58,960 nucleotides of DNA from Saprospiraceae bacterium (GCA_020630775.1 JAHDIN010000019.1:1-58960), one strand, 5' to 3'. Positions 44,373 to 54,223 are shown, numbered from the stretch's first letter. The notes: generated by a model from the sequence alone, not told the origin. Numbers and translations: made by a program.

Positions 44373-46274
44373 ATGGCAAAAAAGAAAAAACCAAAAGCAA
44401 CAAAGAAATCTAAAAGTCAAAGTTCGGTAAAGAAGACAACTACATCTTCTAGATCAACTCAAAAATTAGTCTTTAAAGATCCTGTACCTAAGATGGAATC
44501 GGGCGTCTATTCGTGTTTATTTATTGTCTTTATCCTTGTTGCTTTTGCTTTGTATTTTCAATGCTTAACTTATGGCTACGTCCTAGATGACAAATTAGCC
44601 ATTTCAGAAAACAACTTTACAAAAAAGGGATTTGGCGGAATTTGGGATTTACTTACGACAGATACCTTTATGGGGTATTTAGGAGCTGAAAACAATCTTC
44701 TCCAAGGAGGCAGATACCGTCCTTTATCTTTAATCAGTTTTGCCATTGAATATCAATTTTTTGGACTCAATCCGAAAGTAAGTCACCATATCAATGTACT
44801 ACTCTATGGTCTTTCTGGGTTTTTGAGTTTTATTACTCTCAGAAGATTATTTATTGAAAAATGCACGGATTTCAAAGTTGTAGCGTGTTTATCATTTTTG
44901 ATAAGTTTAGTTTTTCTGGCACACCCTATCCATACAGAAGCAGTCGCCAATATAAAAGGACGAGATGAGATTATGGCCTTTTTATTTAGCATGTTGACAT
45001 TCTTATTCTCGCTAAAATACTTTGACACCAGAAAGATTAAGTTTCTTATTGGTTTACCTATTGTATTCTTTCTTGGATTATTGTCTAAAGAAAATACAAT
45101 CACCTTTTTAGCTATCATTCTATTTGGCTTGTGGCTATTCAGAAAGCCAGATTTCAAAACGATCGGATTAATTACAGGATTAATATTTACCACAACTATT
45201 GTTTACCTCTGTGTTCGTTTCTCAATAATTGACATGTTCGCTCCTGCTTCGACAGATATAATGAATAACCCATTTGTAGGGATGACTGCAATTCAAAAAA
45301 ATTGCACCATCCTCTTTACACTTTTATTGTATCTGAAATTAGCTTTCATACCTGTGCCTTTAACCCACGATTATTATCCTTACCATATTCCAATTATGAA
45401 TCCAGGAGATTGGCAAGTGATCGCTTCAGCTATAGTCTATTTAATTATTGTTGCTTTGATATTTTTTCTTAGAAAAAAACATCCTAAAATCTCCTTTGGC
45501 CTTTTCTTCTTTATAGCGGCGATATCAATTGTGTCTAACCTTGTTGTTAATGTTGGTACGTTTATGAATGAACGATTTGCTTTTTCTGCTTCATTAGGTA
45601 CTTGTATTATTCTTGTGTATTTAGTCGCTGAGTTAAACCATAAATTTCTTCCCAAATTTTATCCTAAAGCCTTGCTGGGTATTATTGGTTTAATTACACT
45701 TTTTTATTCTTGGAAAACACTTGAGCGGGTTCCGGCTTGGGAATCTGAATTGGCCCTAAATAGTGAAGCTATCAAAGTGTCCAAAAACAGTGCACGAGCC
45801 AATTCATTTATGGCAACCGCCTTGTTTAATAGATATAAAGAAATATCAGATAGTAAGGAAAGAAGAGAACTTATAGAACGGGCACAGCCATATGCAGACC
45901 GTGCTGCCGAAATTCTTCCTAATTACAAAAACGCTCGACTGATGCAAGCAGGTATTGCAGCCGAGTCTTATAAGTTTGACCGAGATCTTTCAAAACTACT
46001 CGAGTCATTTAAATTAATTATTGCCTACAGGCCTGACGTTGATTACCTCACGGAATATTTGAAATATCTTAATGGCCGTGGAAACGACGTCCTACTACAA
46101 GACTTTTATTTGGACATCCAAAAGACTTTAGTTTCTCAAAACAGATTGGATTGGGCAGTACACTACCTTTTAATTGCCTATGAAGGGGCTCCAAATAATA
46201 CACAAATTAGAGGAGCTATTTATGATATTTTAATGAAACAAGGTAAAACAGCAGATGCCCAAAATTTTAGATAA
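44373..46274 (+). CDS. GT-C-fold membrane protein, TMTC/DUF1736-like
   Basis: 633 residues. A lysine-rich cytoplasmic start (1-40) is followed by about ten membrane helices (about 48-460) and a soluble TPR-like helical tail (about 475-633, 'NSARANSFMATALFNRYKEI'). Loop motifs 'RYRPLSLISFAIEY' and 'AHPIHTEAVANIKGRDEIMA' are characteristic of the TMTC/ArnT-like family with the DUF1736-type core and the fused TPRs. Animal TMTCs are protein O-mannosyltransferases; a bacterial role in surface glycosylation is possible but unproven. Its stop overlaps the dprA start (TAATG). Confidence 0.8.
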   Translation: MAKKKKPKATKKSKSQSSVKKTTTSSRSTQKLVFKDPVPKMESGVYSCLFIVFILVAFALYFQCLTYGYVLDDKLAISENNFTKKGFGGIWDLLTTDTFMGYLGAENNLLQGGRYRPLSLISFAIEYQFFGLNPKVSHHINVLLYGLSGFLSFITLRRLFIEKCTDFKVVACLSFLISLVFLAHPIHTEAVANIKGRDEIMAFLFSMLTFLFSLKYFDTRKIKFLIGLPIVFFLGLLSKENTITFLAIILFGLWLFRKPDFKTIGLITGLIFTTTIVYLCVRFSIIDMFAPASTDIMNNPFVGMTAIQKNCTILFTLLLYLKLAFIPVPLTHDYYPYHIPIMNPGDWQVIASAIVYLIIVALIFFLRKKHPKISFGLFFFIAAISIVSNLVVNVGTFMNERFAFSASLGTCIILVYLVAELNHKFLPKFYPKALLGIIGLITLFYSWKTLERVPAWESELALNSEAIKVSKNSARANSFMATALFNRYKEISDSKERRELIERAQPYADRAAEILPNYKNARLMQAGIAAESYKFDRDLSKLLESFKLIIAYRPDVDYLTEYLKYLNGRGNDVLLQDFYLDIQKTLVSQNRLDWAVHYLLIAYEGAPNNTQIRGAIYDILMKQGKTADAQNFR

Positions 46275-47362
46275 TGAATGATGATGAGATTTATAAATTG
46301 GCTTTTAATTTTTTACCGAAAATTGGAGCAGTCAATACTAGAAATCTCATCAGTTACTGTGGTGGCGTTAGAGAAGTTTTTAAAGCGAAAAAATCAACGC
46401 TTCTAAAGATCCCAGGTATAGGAGAAAAAAAAGTATTTGAAATTTTAAACTCAGATGCTTTAATAAAAGCAGAGGAAGAATTCAAAGTCTTAAACAAAGA
46501 AGGCATTCAATTTCATTTTTATCTTGACGATGGCTACCCATCGCGATTAAAACACTTTCAAGACGCTCCAGTTGTCCTATATTACCAAGGCAATTTTAAT
46601 TTTGAGCATCAACGAACTGTTGCCATAGTAGGTACAAGAAAACCAAGCCACTATGGCATCAATCAATGTGAGCAGCTGATAGCCGACTTGAAAGTATTTG
46701 ATGTTCAAATTATCTCCGGATTAGCTTATGGCGTGGATACAACAAGTCATAGAAAGTGCCTGGACGAAAATATAGAAACAGTAGCCGTACTTGGTAGCGG
46801 ATTAGGAAAAGTCTATCCTGCAACTAATTATAGTCTCTCTCGCAAAATGCTCCAACGAGGCGGCATCATCTCAGAATTTCCGATTTATACAAAGCCAGAC
46901 AGAGAAAACTTTCCTAAAAGAAACAGGATAATCTCTGCATTATCAGATGTCATTGTTGTCATAGAATCAGCAATCAAAGGAGGTTCTATGATAACGGCTT
47001 TATACGCTAATGATCAAAACAAGGATGTTTTTGCTGTACCTGGCAAGAACTCAGATGAGATGTCTGCGGGGTGCAACTTCCTAATTAAAACCAACCAAGC
47101 CCATTTGCTCAATTCTGCGAAGGATATCGCCTATATCATGAGGTGGGACCAGAAAACAGCAGCCAAACAATTAGAACTTCAAATAAACTTAGATAATAAA
47201 GAAGAAAAATTGATTGATATACTTAAGCAAAGTGCCGAAAGTATTGATATTTTGATGTACAAATCAGGATTAAAGTTGTCTGAGGTTACTTCTACATTAT
47301 TGAATCTTGAATTTAAGGGGATTGTAAAATCTTTACCAGGTAAAAAATATATCTTGGCTTGA
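46274..47362 (+). CDS. dprA: DNA-processing protein DprA
   Basis: 362 residues. A HhH-like N-terminal part ('LLKIPGIGEKKVFEIL', about 42-57), the Rossmann-like DprA core (about 70-280; 'VAIVGTRKPSHYG', 'SGLAYGVDTTSHR', 'VLGSGLGKVYPATN' and 'GGIISEFP') and a C-terminal winged helix (about 300-362). DprA loads RecA on incoming single-stranded DNA in transformation. Together with comEC/HhH genes at 23416-26329 it suggests natural competence. One-base overlap with the TMTC-like gene before and 4-base overlap region with the phosphatase after (if the TTG start there is used). Confidence 0.95.
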   Translation: MNDDEIYKLAFNFLPKIGAVNTRNLISYCGGVREVFKAKKSTLLKIPGIGEKKVFEILNSDALIKAEEEFKVLNKEGIQFHFYLDDGYPSRLKHFQDAPVVLYYQGNFNFEHQRTVAIVGTRKPSHYGINQCEQLIADLKVFDVQIISGLAYGVDTTSHRKCLDENIETVAVLGSGLGKVYPATNYSLSRKMLQRGGIISEFPIYTKPDRENFPKRNRIISALSDVIVVIESAIKGGSMITALYANDQNKDVFAVPGKNSDEMSAGCNFLIKTNQAHLLNSAKDIAYIMRWDQKTAAKQLELQINLDNKEEKLIDILKQSAESIDILMYKSGLKLSEVTSTLLNLEFKGIVKSLPGKKYILA

Positions 47363-47373
47363 AATTTCGCTCT

Positions 47374-48498
47374 ATGAAAAGGTTTTTATTTTGCATTGGC
47401 TTATTTATGCTGTTTGGATGTGATACTAAGAAAATGTCACAACCTACTCCTGAAACTGAAATGAATGAATTTGTATTTGAGACAAAGCCTCAGAATATCA
47501 TACTTCTAATAGGCGATGGTATGGGTATTGGCCAAATAACTGCTGGCACCTATCTCAACGGTAATAAAACAGCCCTTTCAAGATTTACACATATGGGGCT
47601 GCACAAACCTTACAGCACCACCTCTTTAATAACAGATTCCGCAGCAGCAGCTACGAGCTTTGCCTCAGGTGTTAAAACATTTAATGGCGCTATAGGCGTT
47701 GATATGGATTCCATGCCCGTCCCTACCTTCTTAGAAGAAGCTGAGCAAAAAGGTATGGTCACTGGGTTAGTTGCTAGTTCAACTATTGTGCATGCGACAC
47801 CTGCTGCATTTATAGCCCATAATGCCTCAAGAAGAAATTACGAAGAAATTGCTGAGGATTTTCTAAAAACAGAAATTGAATATTTTGTTGGTGGAGGAAA
47901 AAAATTCTTTGACAGAAGGGATAAAGATGAACGTAATTTGATCAAAGAATTAGAAGCCAAAGGCTATACAATGGGCACTTATCTTGAAGAATTTAAAGAT
48001 TTTTACAAGGCCAATACTTCTGCAAAAAAAATGGGATTTTTAACTGCAGATAAAGATCCATTACCAGTAAGTCAAGGAAGAGATTATCTAATACCTGCCG
48101 CTTCAAATGGTATTCGGTTTTTAAGTCAGCGATCTATGGATAACAATGGATTCTTCCTCATGGTCGAAGGTTCTCAGATTGATTGGGGCGGACATGCTAA
48201 TGATGAAAATTATATCGTCACTGAATTTATTGAATTCGACAAAATTATTGAAGAAACTTTGGACTGGGCTGAAAAAGATGGCAACACTTTAGTCATAGTC
48301 ACTGCAGATCATGAGACTGGAGGCTTTACACTTCAACCTGGATCACAAATGGATTCTTTGGTGACAACCTTTACATCTACGAAGCATTCTGGAGACTTTA
48401 TTCCTGTTTTTGCGAAAGGACCAAAGGCTGAATTATTTTCAGGGATCTATGAGAATACGGCGATTTATGATAAGATGAGAGAGGCGATGGGTTGGTAG
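47374..48498 (+). CDS. Alkaline phosphatase, lipoprotein form
   Basis: 374 residues from the ATG at 47374; an in-frame TTG at 47359 overlaps dprA, but only the ATG gives a proper lipoprotein signal ('CIGLFMLFGC', Cys16). The alkaline phosphatase core is complete: 'IGDGMGIGQ' (metal Asp), the catalytic Ser in 'DSAAAATSFASG', the later metal-binding set 'VEGSQIDWGGHAND' and 'VTADHETGGF'. It hydrolyses phosphate monoesters in the periplasm. An 80-bp octamer array begins 2 bases after its stop. Confidence 0.92.
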   Translation: MKRFLFCIGLFMLFGCDTKKMSQPTPETEMNEFVFETKPQNIILLIGDGMGIGQITAGTYLNGNKTALSRFTHMGLHKPYSTTSLITDSAAAATSFASGVKTFNGAIGVDMDSMPVPTFLEEAEQKGMVTGLVASSTIVHATPAAFIAHNASRRNYEEIAEDFLKTEIEYFVGGGKKFFDRRDKDERNLIKELEAKGYTMGTYLEEFKDFYKANTSAKKMGFLTADKDPLPVSQGRDYLIPAASNGIRFLSQRSMDNNGFFLMVEGSQIDWGGHANDENYIVTEFIEFDKIIEETLDWAEKDGNTLVIVTADHETGGFTLQPGSQMDSLVTTFTSTKHSGDFIPVFAKGPKAELFSGIYENTAIYDKMREAMGW

Positions 48499-48500
48499 AA

Positions 48501-48580
48501 GTTTATAGGTTTATAGGTTTATAGGTTTATAGGTTTATAGGTTTATAGGTTTATAGGTTTAAAGGTTTAAAGGTTTAAAG
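48501..48580. repeat. Octamer tandem array: 7 x GTTTATAG then 3 x GTTTAAAG
   Basis: Ten octamers in exactly 80 bases: GTTTATAG seven times (48501-48556), then the one-base variant GTTTAAAG three times (48557-48580). It starts 2 bases after the TAG of the phosphatase gene. Written from GGT the unit is GGTTTATA. Confidence 0.93.
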
Positions 48581-48722
48581 GGATATTAGGATTATAAATT
48601 AGTGGTCCTGTATAAATTCTTTTCTAGGCTTAAAAAATAAATCAAATGGATAGTTTTTCAATTTAATAAGTCGATTGGCACATCTCCGAAATTATAGTGC
48701 AAATAGAATACACGTAAAAATA

Positions 48723-48730
48723 TATCTTTG
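48723..48730 (+). promoter_or_regulatory. Possible -7 box for the SNF2 gene
   Basis: TATCTTTG fits TAnnTTTG, 94 nt before the ATG at 48825. No TTG at the -33 distance. Tentative. Confidence 0.3.
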
Positions 48731-48824
48731 AGTAGTTGGGTCGAAATTAATTGACTTAGATTTACGAAATCCATTTAGTTGCTTTTAAATTACGTTTTAC
48801 TCTTATTCTACACGGTACAGCATA

Positions 48825-51800
48825 ATGAATAAAATAGCCCTTAAGACTGAAAAATACCATGATCAAATTCAAGACCATTTACTTAAATTTCCTTCACACA
48901 TTTATCACAGAGGATTAGATTTAGTATTTCGGTTAAAGGTTCAAGAAATAATATTTGACGAAGCTAAAAAAGAAGTCGAAGCTAAGGTTGAAGGCACATT
49001 CATTTATAAAATCAAAGTATTACTAAAAAAGGGTAATCGTAGCATCAGCAGTCAGTGTACATGCCCATATAAAAATTTGTGTAAGCATGAAGCAGCTGTA
49101 CTTATAGCTATCTTACAATATCCGGAAGAAATCAAGTTTAAAAACAGAGTCACTAAACTTCCTGAAACAATAAGCTTTAAAGGCATTACTAAAAAAAAAG
49201 AACATCACCTTCAGTTCGATGATATAGACAAATTATTTGAAAATATTGAACTAATTCCGCATACACGCTTCAGAAAAAACTACGATGAAATTGAAGAACA
49301 CAATCTTGTAGATCAAAACTTAGTGCGCTCTTTCATTTTAAAGAAAGAAACTTACTGGAAAGAAGACACCTCTAAAATAACTCATGATACGACTATCTTA
49401 TGGGATGACACTTCAATGACCATCAAGTGTACTTGTTTTTATATCAAAAACAAATTATGTGGTAAAGCACATCATAGTCTTGAAGGATTTTTAAATGTAT
49501 ATAAATCCATAGAAGGAAAAATCAACTATAATCAAATTATAAAGTCAAAAGCTGAAGAAGAGCACATATCTGAATCAAATATTAAGTCCTTAATTAATAT
49601 TACATTAAACCACCAATCCATAAATGTTACATTAGAGAACGATCATCTACTTCACAACTATGAAATCGACCAGATCAGTCAGAGATTCAACGAAGCAAAA
49701 TCCAATTACCTTAAAAACTCAATTCAAACATTAAAATCAGGCCTTGACTTTACTCAAGCAATCGTTTGGTCCTCCTTAACAAGTAACAATTATTACGATC
49801 ATGTTTTCTTGATTGAAGGAAAAGTGAATAAAACTAGAGACAGGATTCTCTCTAACATTAGAAAATCTGAAGAGTTTAAATATCTAAGTTACGCAACGAA
49901 AACTTGGTATAAACAGGTAGAAAAAATTTCGGCTTCAATACAAGACAAAGAAGATACTTTAAAGCAAAGAAATGAAATCAACGAGGGTGTAAGAAAATTG
50001 CAGAACAACATTGAATTGCTGAATAAAAACATCAATTATTTCTTTAATCCTGACACCAGAAGATGGTCTTTTGATGAGTCTAAAATAATGAAGAAAGAGC
50101 TTTATCTGCTCAAATTCTCTTATCATTTGCTCGAAGTTAAAATATCGGCTAAAGTAGACAAGGAGCTCTTCAAAATAGAGCAAGAATTTTTTATTAATGG
50201 AGAACCTATTGACACTAACAAAGCTTCTTCGATAGCCTTTTTAAACTTTTTCTGTTACTTAAATGGGCATGGATATATCTACAAAAATGCCAACACTATT
50301 TTAATTCAGGAAATCTTAGAATTCAGGATAATTACTCTCTTCTTACCAAGAAATAAAGCGCAATTTCATCAATTAATTCATGAGCTTTCTAAATATATAG
50401 AAGTCGATACTGAATCATCCATTTCGAATACTAAGTCAGTTATTAGCCATTTGGATAAAAAAATCGAACTCATTGAAGCTGGTGATTATATTGTCTTTTT
50501 ACCATATCTAAGTAATAAAAATATCAAGTTCAATCTTTTAGATCCACAACCACTCATTTCAGAGAATAAAATACAAGCACCCAATGAAAATGAATTAAAC
50601 TTATTTCTACAAGAATATAAAAATCTGCATAAGAGTTTTACAGAAATACCCGATGATCAAATCCATTCATCATTGCACGTTGATGATTATATATTAAATA
50701 ATTGGCACCTCAATTTTTTCGAAACCTGTTCAAGATTAAACATCGATTTAGAAGGGTTAGAAAATTTTGAGCGCATAAAATTTAGTCAACATAAAGCGAA
50801 AATAGAAACAGACCTAACGTCTGCAATTGATTGGTTCGAATTAAACGTTTCCCTTGTATTTGGTGAAGAAAAAATAGCACGGAAAGAATGGATCAAAGCA
50901 CTTAAAGAAGGACGCTCGTATATTACATTATCTGATGGTACTTTAGGTATTCTACCAGAAGAATGGGTCACTAAAATGAAAAACTTACTCACACTAGCTG
51001 AAGTATCAAAAAACAATATTCAGATTAATAAACTCAGATTTAATGTTTTAGATGGATTATTAAAAGACATCGCCAATAAATCAGTTCTAGAAGAGATCAC
51101 AGCCAAACAACGTCTCTTAAATTCTTATAAAAACTTAGACAAGGTAAAAGAGATCCCTAAAAGTATTAAAGCAAAACTGAGACCTTACCAAAAATCTTCT
51201 TTTCAGTGGTTGCGCTTTCTAGATTCTTCTGGTTTCGGAGGCATTCTAGCTGATGACATGGGATTAGGAAAAACACTTCAATTAATTTGTTTACTCGCAC
51301 ATGCTAAAGAAAAAGAGAAATGCCATGCACTTGTTGTGGTTCCTAAAAGTCTCATCTTCAATTGGAGCAACGAAATTGAAAAGTTCTGTCCTTCTTTGAC
51401 AACTTATATCCATCACGGAACACAAAGACACGGCACAGAAGATGAATTACTATCCACTAACATCATCTTAAGCACTTATGGAACAGTAGTACGAGATATA
51501 GAAATACTAAGGAAAATCACTTTCAGCCATATTATTCTAGATGAGTCTCAAGCTATAAAAAACCCTACATCTAAAAGATATAAATCAATACGACTACTAC
51601 AAAGCCCATTTAAAATTTGCGCGACTGGAACACCTATACAAAACAATACATTTGACTTGTATACACAAGCTAGTTTTGTTAATCCTGGACTATTGGGAAA
51701 TCAAAGTTATTTCAGACAAAACTTTGCTAATCCAATTGATAAGGAACATGATAAAGATGCTTCAGATTTACTCCTTAAAATGATTCATCCTTTTATCCTC

Positions 51801-52553
51801 AGAAGAACAAAAGAGCAGGTGGCTAAAGATCTTCCAAAGAAAACAGAATCAATCATCTATTGTGAAATGCTTCCTCATCAACAAAAAATGTATGACGAAT
51901 TAAAAGAACAGATCAGACGTGACCTGTTGACAATAGATGAAGATGATAGCCAATTAAAATTTAAAGTATTGGACGGTTTACTTAGATTGAGACAGTTATG
52001 TAACTCACCATTACTTGTAGATAAAAAACTAAAAGGTAAAAAAGCAGCCTCTATTAAAATAGAGTCACTCATCTTTAAATTAACTGAAGAGCTCGCTAAT
52101 GGCAATGCGCTTGTCTTTTCGCAATTTGTACAAATGCTAAATCTAATTCGAGAACAATTAGATCAACTAGGCATACCTTATGCTTACTTAGATGGCCAAA
52201 CACAAAATAGAGAAGCTGTTGTCCAAGATTATATGAATAATGACGAATGTCGCATCTTTCTTATAAGTCTAAAAGCAGGAAACACTGGACTCAACTTAAC
52301 CAAAGCACAATATGTCTTCTTAGTAGATCCATGGTGGAATCCTGCAGCTGAGGCACAAGCGATTGACAGAACGCACCGTATAGGTCAAACGAAGAAAGTA
52401 TTTGCCTATAAAATGATTTGTAAAAATACCATCGAAGAAAAAATAATTAAGCTTCAAAAACGCAAAAAGAAGGTAGCTTCACAACTGATTCATGCTGATG
52501 AAAAAACTTTCAAAAATATGTCCAAATCAGATTTACTAGCCTTATTTGAATAG
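48825..52553 (+). CDS. SWIM zinc finger and SNF2-family helicase/ATPase
   Basis: 1242 residues. An N-terminal SWIM zinc finger has Cys78, Cys80, Cys86 and His88 (CxCx5CxH). A second, degenerate Cys-rich patch ('CTCFYIKNKLCGKAHH') lies near 200. A long region of no known domain follows (about 240-770), then the SNF2 ATPase: Walker A 'DDMGLGKT' (Lys816), motif II 'DESQ' at 906-909 in place of DEAH, and the helicase C half ending with 'DRTHRIGQ'. Such SWIM-SNF2 proteins are common in bacteria and thought to act in DNA repair or transcription recovery (like RapA). Monocistronic. Confidence 0.93.
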   Translation: MNKIALKTEKYHDQIQDHLLKFPSHIYHRGLDLVFRLKVQEIIFDEAKKEVEAKVEGTFIYKIKVLLKKGNRSISSQCTCPYKNLCKHEAAVLIAILQYPEEIKFKNRVTKLPETISFKGITKKKEHHLQFDDIDKLFENIELIPHTRFRKNYDEIEEHNLVDQNLVRSFILKKETYWKEDTSKITHDTTILWDDTSMTIKCTCFYIKNKLCGKAHHSLEGFLNVYKSIEGKINYNQIIKSKAEEEHISESNIKSLINITLNHQSINVTLENDHLLHNYEIDQISQRFNEAKSNYLKNSIQTLKSGLDFTQAIVWSSLTSNNYYDHVFLIEGKVNKTRDRILSNIRKSEEFKYLSYATKTWYKQVEKISASIQDKEDTLKQRNEINEGVRKLQNNIELLNKNINYFFNPDTRRWSFDESKIMKKELYLLKFSYHLLEVKISAKVDKELFKIEQEFFINGEPIDTNKASSIAFLNFFCYLNGHGYIYKNANTILIQEILEFRIITLFLPRNKAQFHQLIHELSKYIEVDTESSISNTKSVISHLDKKIELIEAGDYIVFLPYLSNKNIKFNLLDPQPLISENKIQAPNENELNLFLQEYKNLHKSFTEIPDDQIHSSLHVDDYILNNWHLNFFETCSRLNIDLEGLENFERIKFSQHKAKIETDLTSAIDWFELNVSLVFGEEKIARKEWIKALKEGRSYITLSDGTLGILPEEWVTKMKNLLTLAEVSKNNIQINKLRFNVLDGLLKDIANKSVLEEITAKQRLLNSYKNLDKVKEIPKSIKAKLRPYQKSSFQWLRFLDSSGFGGILADDMGLGKTLQLICLLAHAKEKEKCHALVVVPKSLIFNWSNEIEKFCPSLTTYIHHGTQRHGTEDELLSTNIILSTYGTVVRDIEILRKITFSHIILDESQAIKNPTSKRYKSIRLLQSPFKICATGTPIQNNTFDLYTQASFVNPGLLGNQSYFRQNFANPIDKEHDKDASDLLLKMIHPFILRRTKEQVAKDLPKKTESIIYCEMLPHQQKMYDELKEQIRRDLLTIDEDDSQLKFKVLDGLLRLRQLCNSPLLVDKKLKGKKAASIKIESLIFKLTEELANGNALVFSQFVQMLNLIREQLDQLGIPYAYLDGQTQNREAVVQDYMNNDECRIFLISLKAGNTGLNLTKAQYVFLVDPWWNPAAEAQAIDRTHRIGQTKKVFAYKMICKNTIEEKIIKLQKRKKKVASQLIHADEKTFKNMSKSDLLALFE

Positions 52554-52623
52554 TGTCAATGAATACAACCTTAGGGAGATATTTTTGGCAACTACTTGAA
52601 ATATAGTTTTAAAATAACCTACG

Positions 52624-53193
52624 CTATTTTCTTGTCCAACAAGACATCAAATGATCATTAACCATACCAATGGCCTGCATATAAGCATAGACGATCGTTG
52701 GGCCTACAAACTTGAATCCTTTTTTCTTTAAGTCTTTTGAAATGGTTTTAGACAAAGGTGTTTCTGCGGGTACTTGCTCCATTTTTCTGAACTTATTGAT
52801 AATAGGTTCTCCATCTACGAAGTTCCATAAATAGTCATTTAGAGTAGTTCCTTCGTCTAGCATCTTTAGATAGGATTTAGAATTTTGAACAGCCGCATTG
52901 ACCTTCAATTTATTTCTGATGATACCAGGGTTAGCAAGAAGCTTTTCAATTTTCTTTTCTGTAAATTTCACAATCTTATTGGGATCCCAATTTGCAAATG
53001 CTTTGGCATAATTATCCTTTTTAATAAGTACCGTATACCAGCTCAATCCTGCTTGAGCCCCTTCTAAATTTAAATACTCAAATAATTTGATGTCATCATG
53101 TTCTGGAATGCCCCAAACATTATCATGATAATCCATATAAATCTCATCTTTCATGCACCAAGCGCATCGTTTCTTATCTGCCATTTGAATCAA
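52624..53193 (-). CDS. tag: DNA-3-methyladenine glycosylase I
   Basis: 189 residues, standard for Tag. The zinc-binding residues of the family are visible: Cys in 'KKRCAWC' at the N-terminus and His/Cys in 'VNDHLMSCW' at the C-terminus, with 'YHDNVWGIPEHDD' and 'LEGAQAGLSWYTVL' (the Trp/Tyr binding pocket) between. It removes 3-methyladenine from DNA. Starts 3 codons after an in-frame Met-Ile-Gln; the second Met (the MADKKRC start) would also be plausible. Confidence 0.95.
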   Translation of the reverse strand: MIQMADKKRCAWCMKDEIYMDYHDNVWGIPEHDDIKLFEYLNLEGAQAGLSWYTVLIKKDNYAKAFANWDPNKIVKFTEKKIEKLLANPGIIRNKLKVNAAVQNSKSYLKMLDEGTTLNDYLWNFVDGEPIINKFRKMEQVPAETPLSKTISKDLKKKGFKFVGPTIVYAYMQAIGMVNDHLMSCWTRK

Positions 53194-53289
53194 ATTTTAT
53201 ACCCAAGAAAAGCTTATTTTTATGAGTGAGATAATAATCTAGATAAAATTATTATTTCATTTTTAATAAATTCTAAATAAATATCGGTA

Positions 53290-53811
53290 ATGAGATCTTT
53301 AATTCTATTGTTTTTAGCAGCTTTGGCTATGACTTCTTTTGCACCTGAAAAAGAAGTAGGTATGGTGAACTGGCTCACTTTCGAAGAAGCTGTAGAGGCT
53401 AACAAGTCTAATCCAAAGAAATTTTTCATTGATGTATATACAGACTGGTGTAGTTGGTGTATCAAAATGGACAAAAGCACTTTCATGGATAAGGATGTCA
53501 TTAGAGCCTTAGATAAAGATTTTTATGCTGTTAAATTCAATGCAGAGCAAAAGGATACGATTAAACTTAATGACTCAAAGTTCATTTTCGATGAAACAAT
53601 AGGTCGAAGAGGTGGACATGAATTAGCAAAAGAATTATTAAACGGCAGAATGGCCTTTCCTTCATTTGTATATCTTGACGAAAATGTCATGAAAATTATG
53701 CCTTCACCAGGCTATAAAAAACCTGCAGAATTACTCCTAGAATTAAGTTACATAAGCACTGATGCTTATAAAAAAATGAACTTAACAGAGTGGGTGGATA
53801 GAGCAGAATAA
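53290..53811 (+). CDS. Secreted thioredoxin-like protein
   Basis: 173 residues with a signal-like N-terminus (about 3-18). The body has a thioredoxin fold with the redox pair in 'DVYTDWCSWCIKMD' (CxxC; CSWC) and a cis-Pro segment 'MAFPSFVYLDE'. The pattern 'WLTFEEAVEANKSNPKKFFIDVYTDWC' is that of the thioredoxin_7/DUF255-like periplasmic group common in Bacteroidota. Probably a periplasmic thiol-disulfide reductase; partner unknown. Confidence 0.88.
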   Translation: MRSLILLFLAALAMTSFAPEKEVGMVNWLTFEEAVEANKSNPKKFFIDVYTDWCSWCIKMDKSTFMDKDVIRALDKDFYAVKFNAEQKDTIKLNDSKFIFDETIGRRGGHELAKELLNGRMAFPSFVYLDENVMKIMPSPGYKKPAELLLELSYISTDAYKKMNLTEWVDRAE

Positions 53812-53973
53812 TAGTAATGCAAAATACTTTTTAATTTACCCGACGTCAGGGCTTTCCAAAGCCGTAAATTTGGCATCATACCCATAGGTAATTAGGTTTT
53901 CAGTTTTTTTATATTGATCATTTGTGCATGAGACAAGGAGATGCAAGAAAGTAATTTGGCCTTGCGCATTTTA

Positions 53974-54064
53974 GGCTGAACTAATTTAAATTCCGTTAAA
54001 AACAATGGCATGTTTGAGCCGAAGGCGAGTTTGCGCTTGTTTAGGAATTTAAATTAGTTCAGCC
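53974..54064. repeat. 21-bp perfect inverted repeat with 49-nt loop
   Basis: GGCTGAACTAATTTAAATTC (plus C) at 53974-53994 is the exact reverse complement of the run at 54044-54064. The flanks continue to pair imperfectly (TTGCGCATTTTA on the left against TAAAAAATGCG on the right). The loop holds 'GAGCCGAAGGCGAG', a motif common in such elements. Confidence 0.85.
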
Positions 54065-54095
54065 GTTAAAAAATGCGTGAAGCCTTGATTTTTGT

Positions 54096-54121
54096 TTGCC
54101 TTTGTATCAAGACAAAGGCAA
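54096..54121. repeat. 9-bp hairpin TTGCCTTTG/CAAAGGCAA
   Basis: TTGCCTTTG (54096-54104) and CAAAGGCAA (54113-54121) are perfect complements across an 8-nt loop. It directly flanks the large inverted repeat and is probably the end of the same element. Confidence 0.75.
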
Positions 54122-54223
54122 GAAAAGAACAATCATATGAAGAATTGTCAATTACTTGAAAAGCACATCAAAGAGGCTTTCAGATAATTAATTCTAAATT
54201 TCTTAAAAATGGGAACCCAAAAA

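Larger units (their letters stand above)
48499..48824. other. Intergenic region with octamer array and possible promoter
   Basis: 326 bases without a gene. The left 82 bases are the octamer array (48501-48580). The rest is AT-rich with no hairpin of note; a TATCTTTG -7-like box lies at 48723-48730, 94 bases before the SNF2 gene. Confidence 0.6.
53812..54223. other. Intergenic region made largely of palindromic repeats
   Basis: 412 bases with no gene. It contains a 21-bp perfect inverted repeat (53974-53994/54044-54064) with further matching ends, and a 9-bp hairpin (54096-54121). The style is that of interspersed palindromic repeats of Bacteroidota. Confidence 0.65.

Noticed and set aside
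48501..48580. CRISPR array
   Set aside because: Period is 8 bases with no spacers; it is a simple octamer microsatellite, and no cas gene is nearby.
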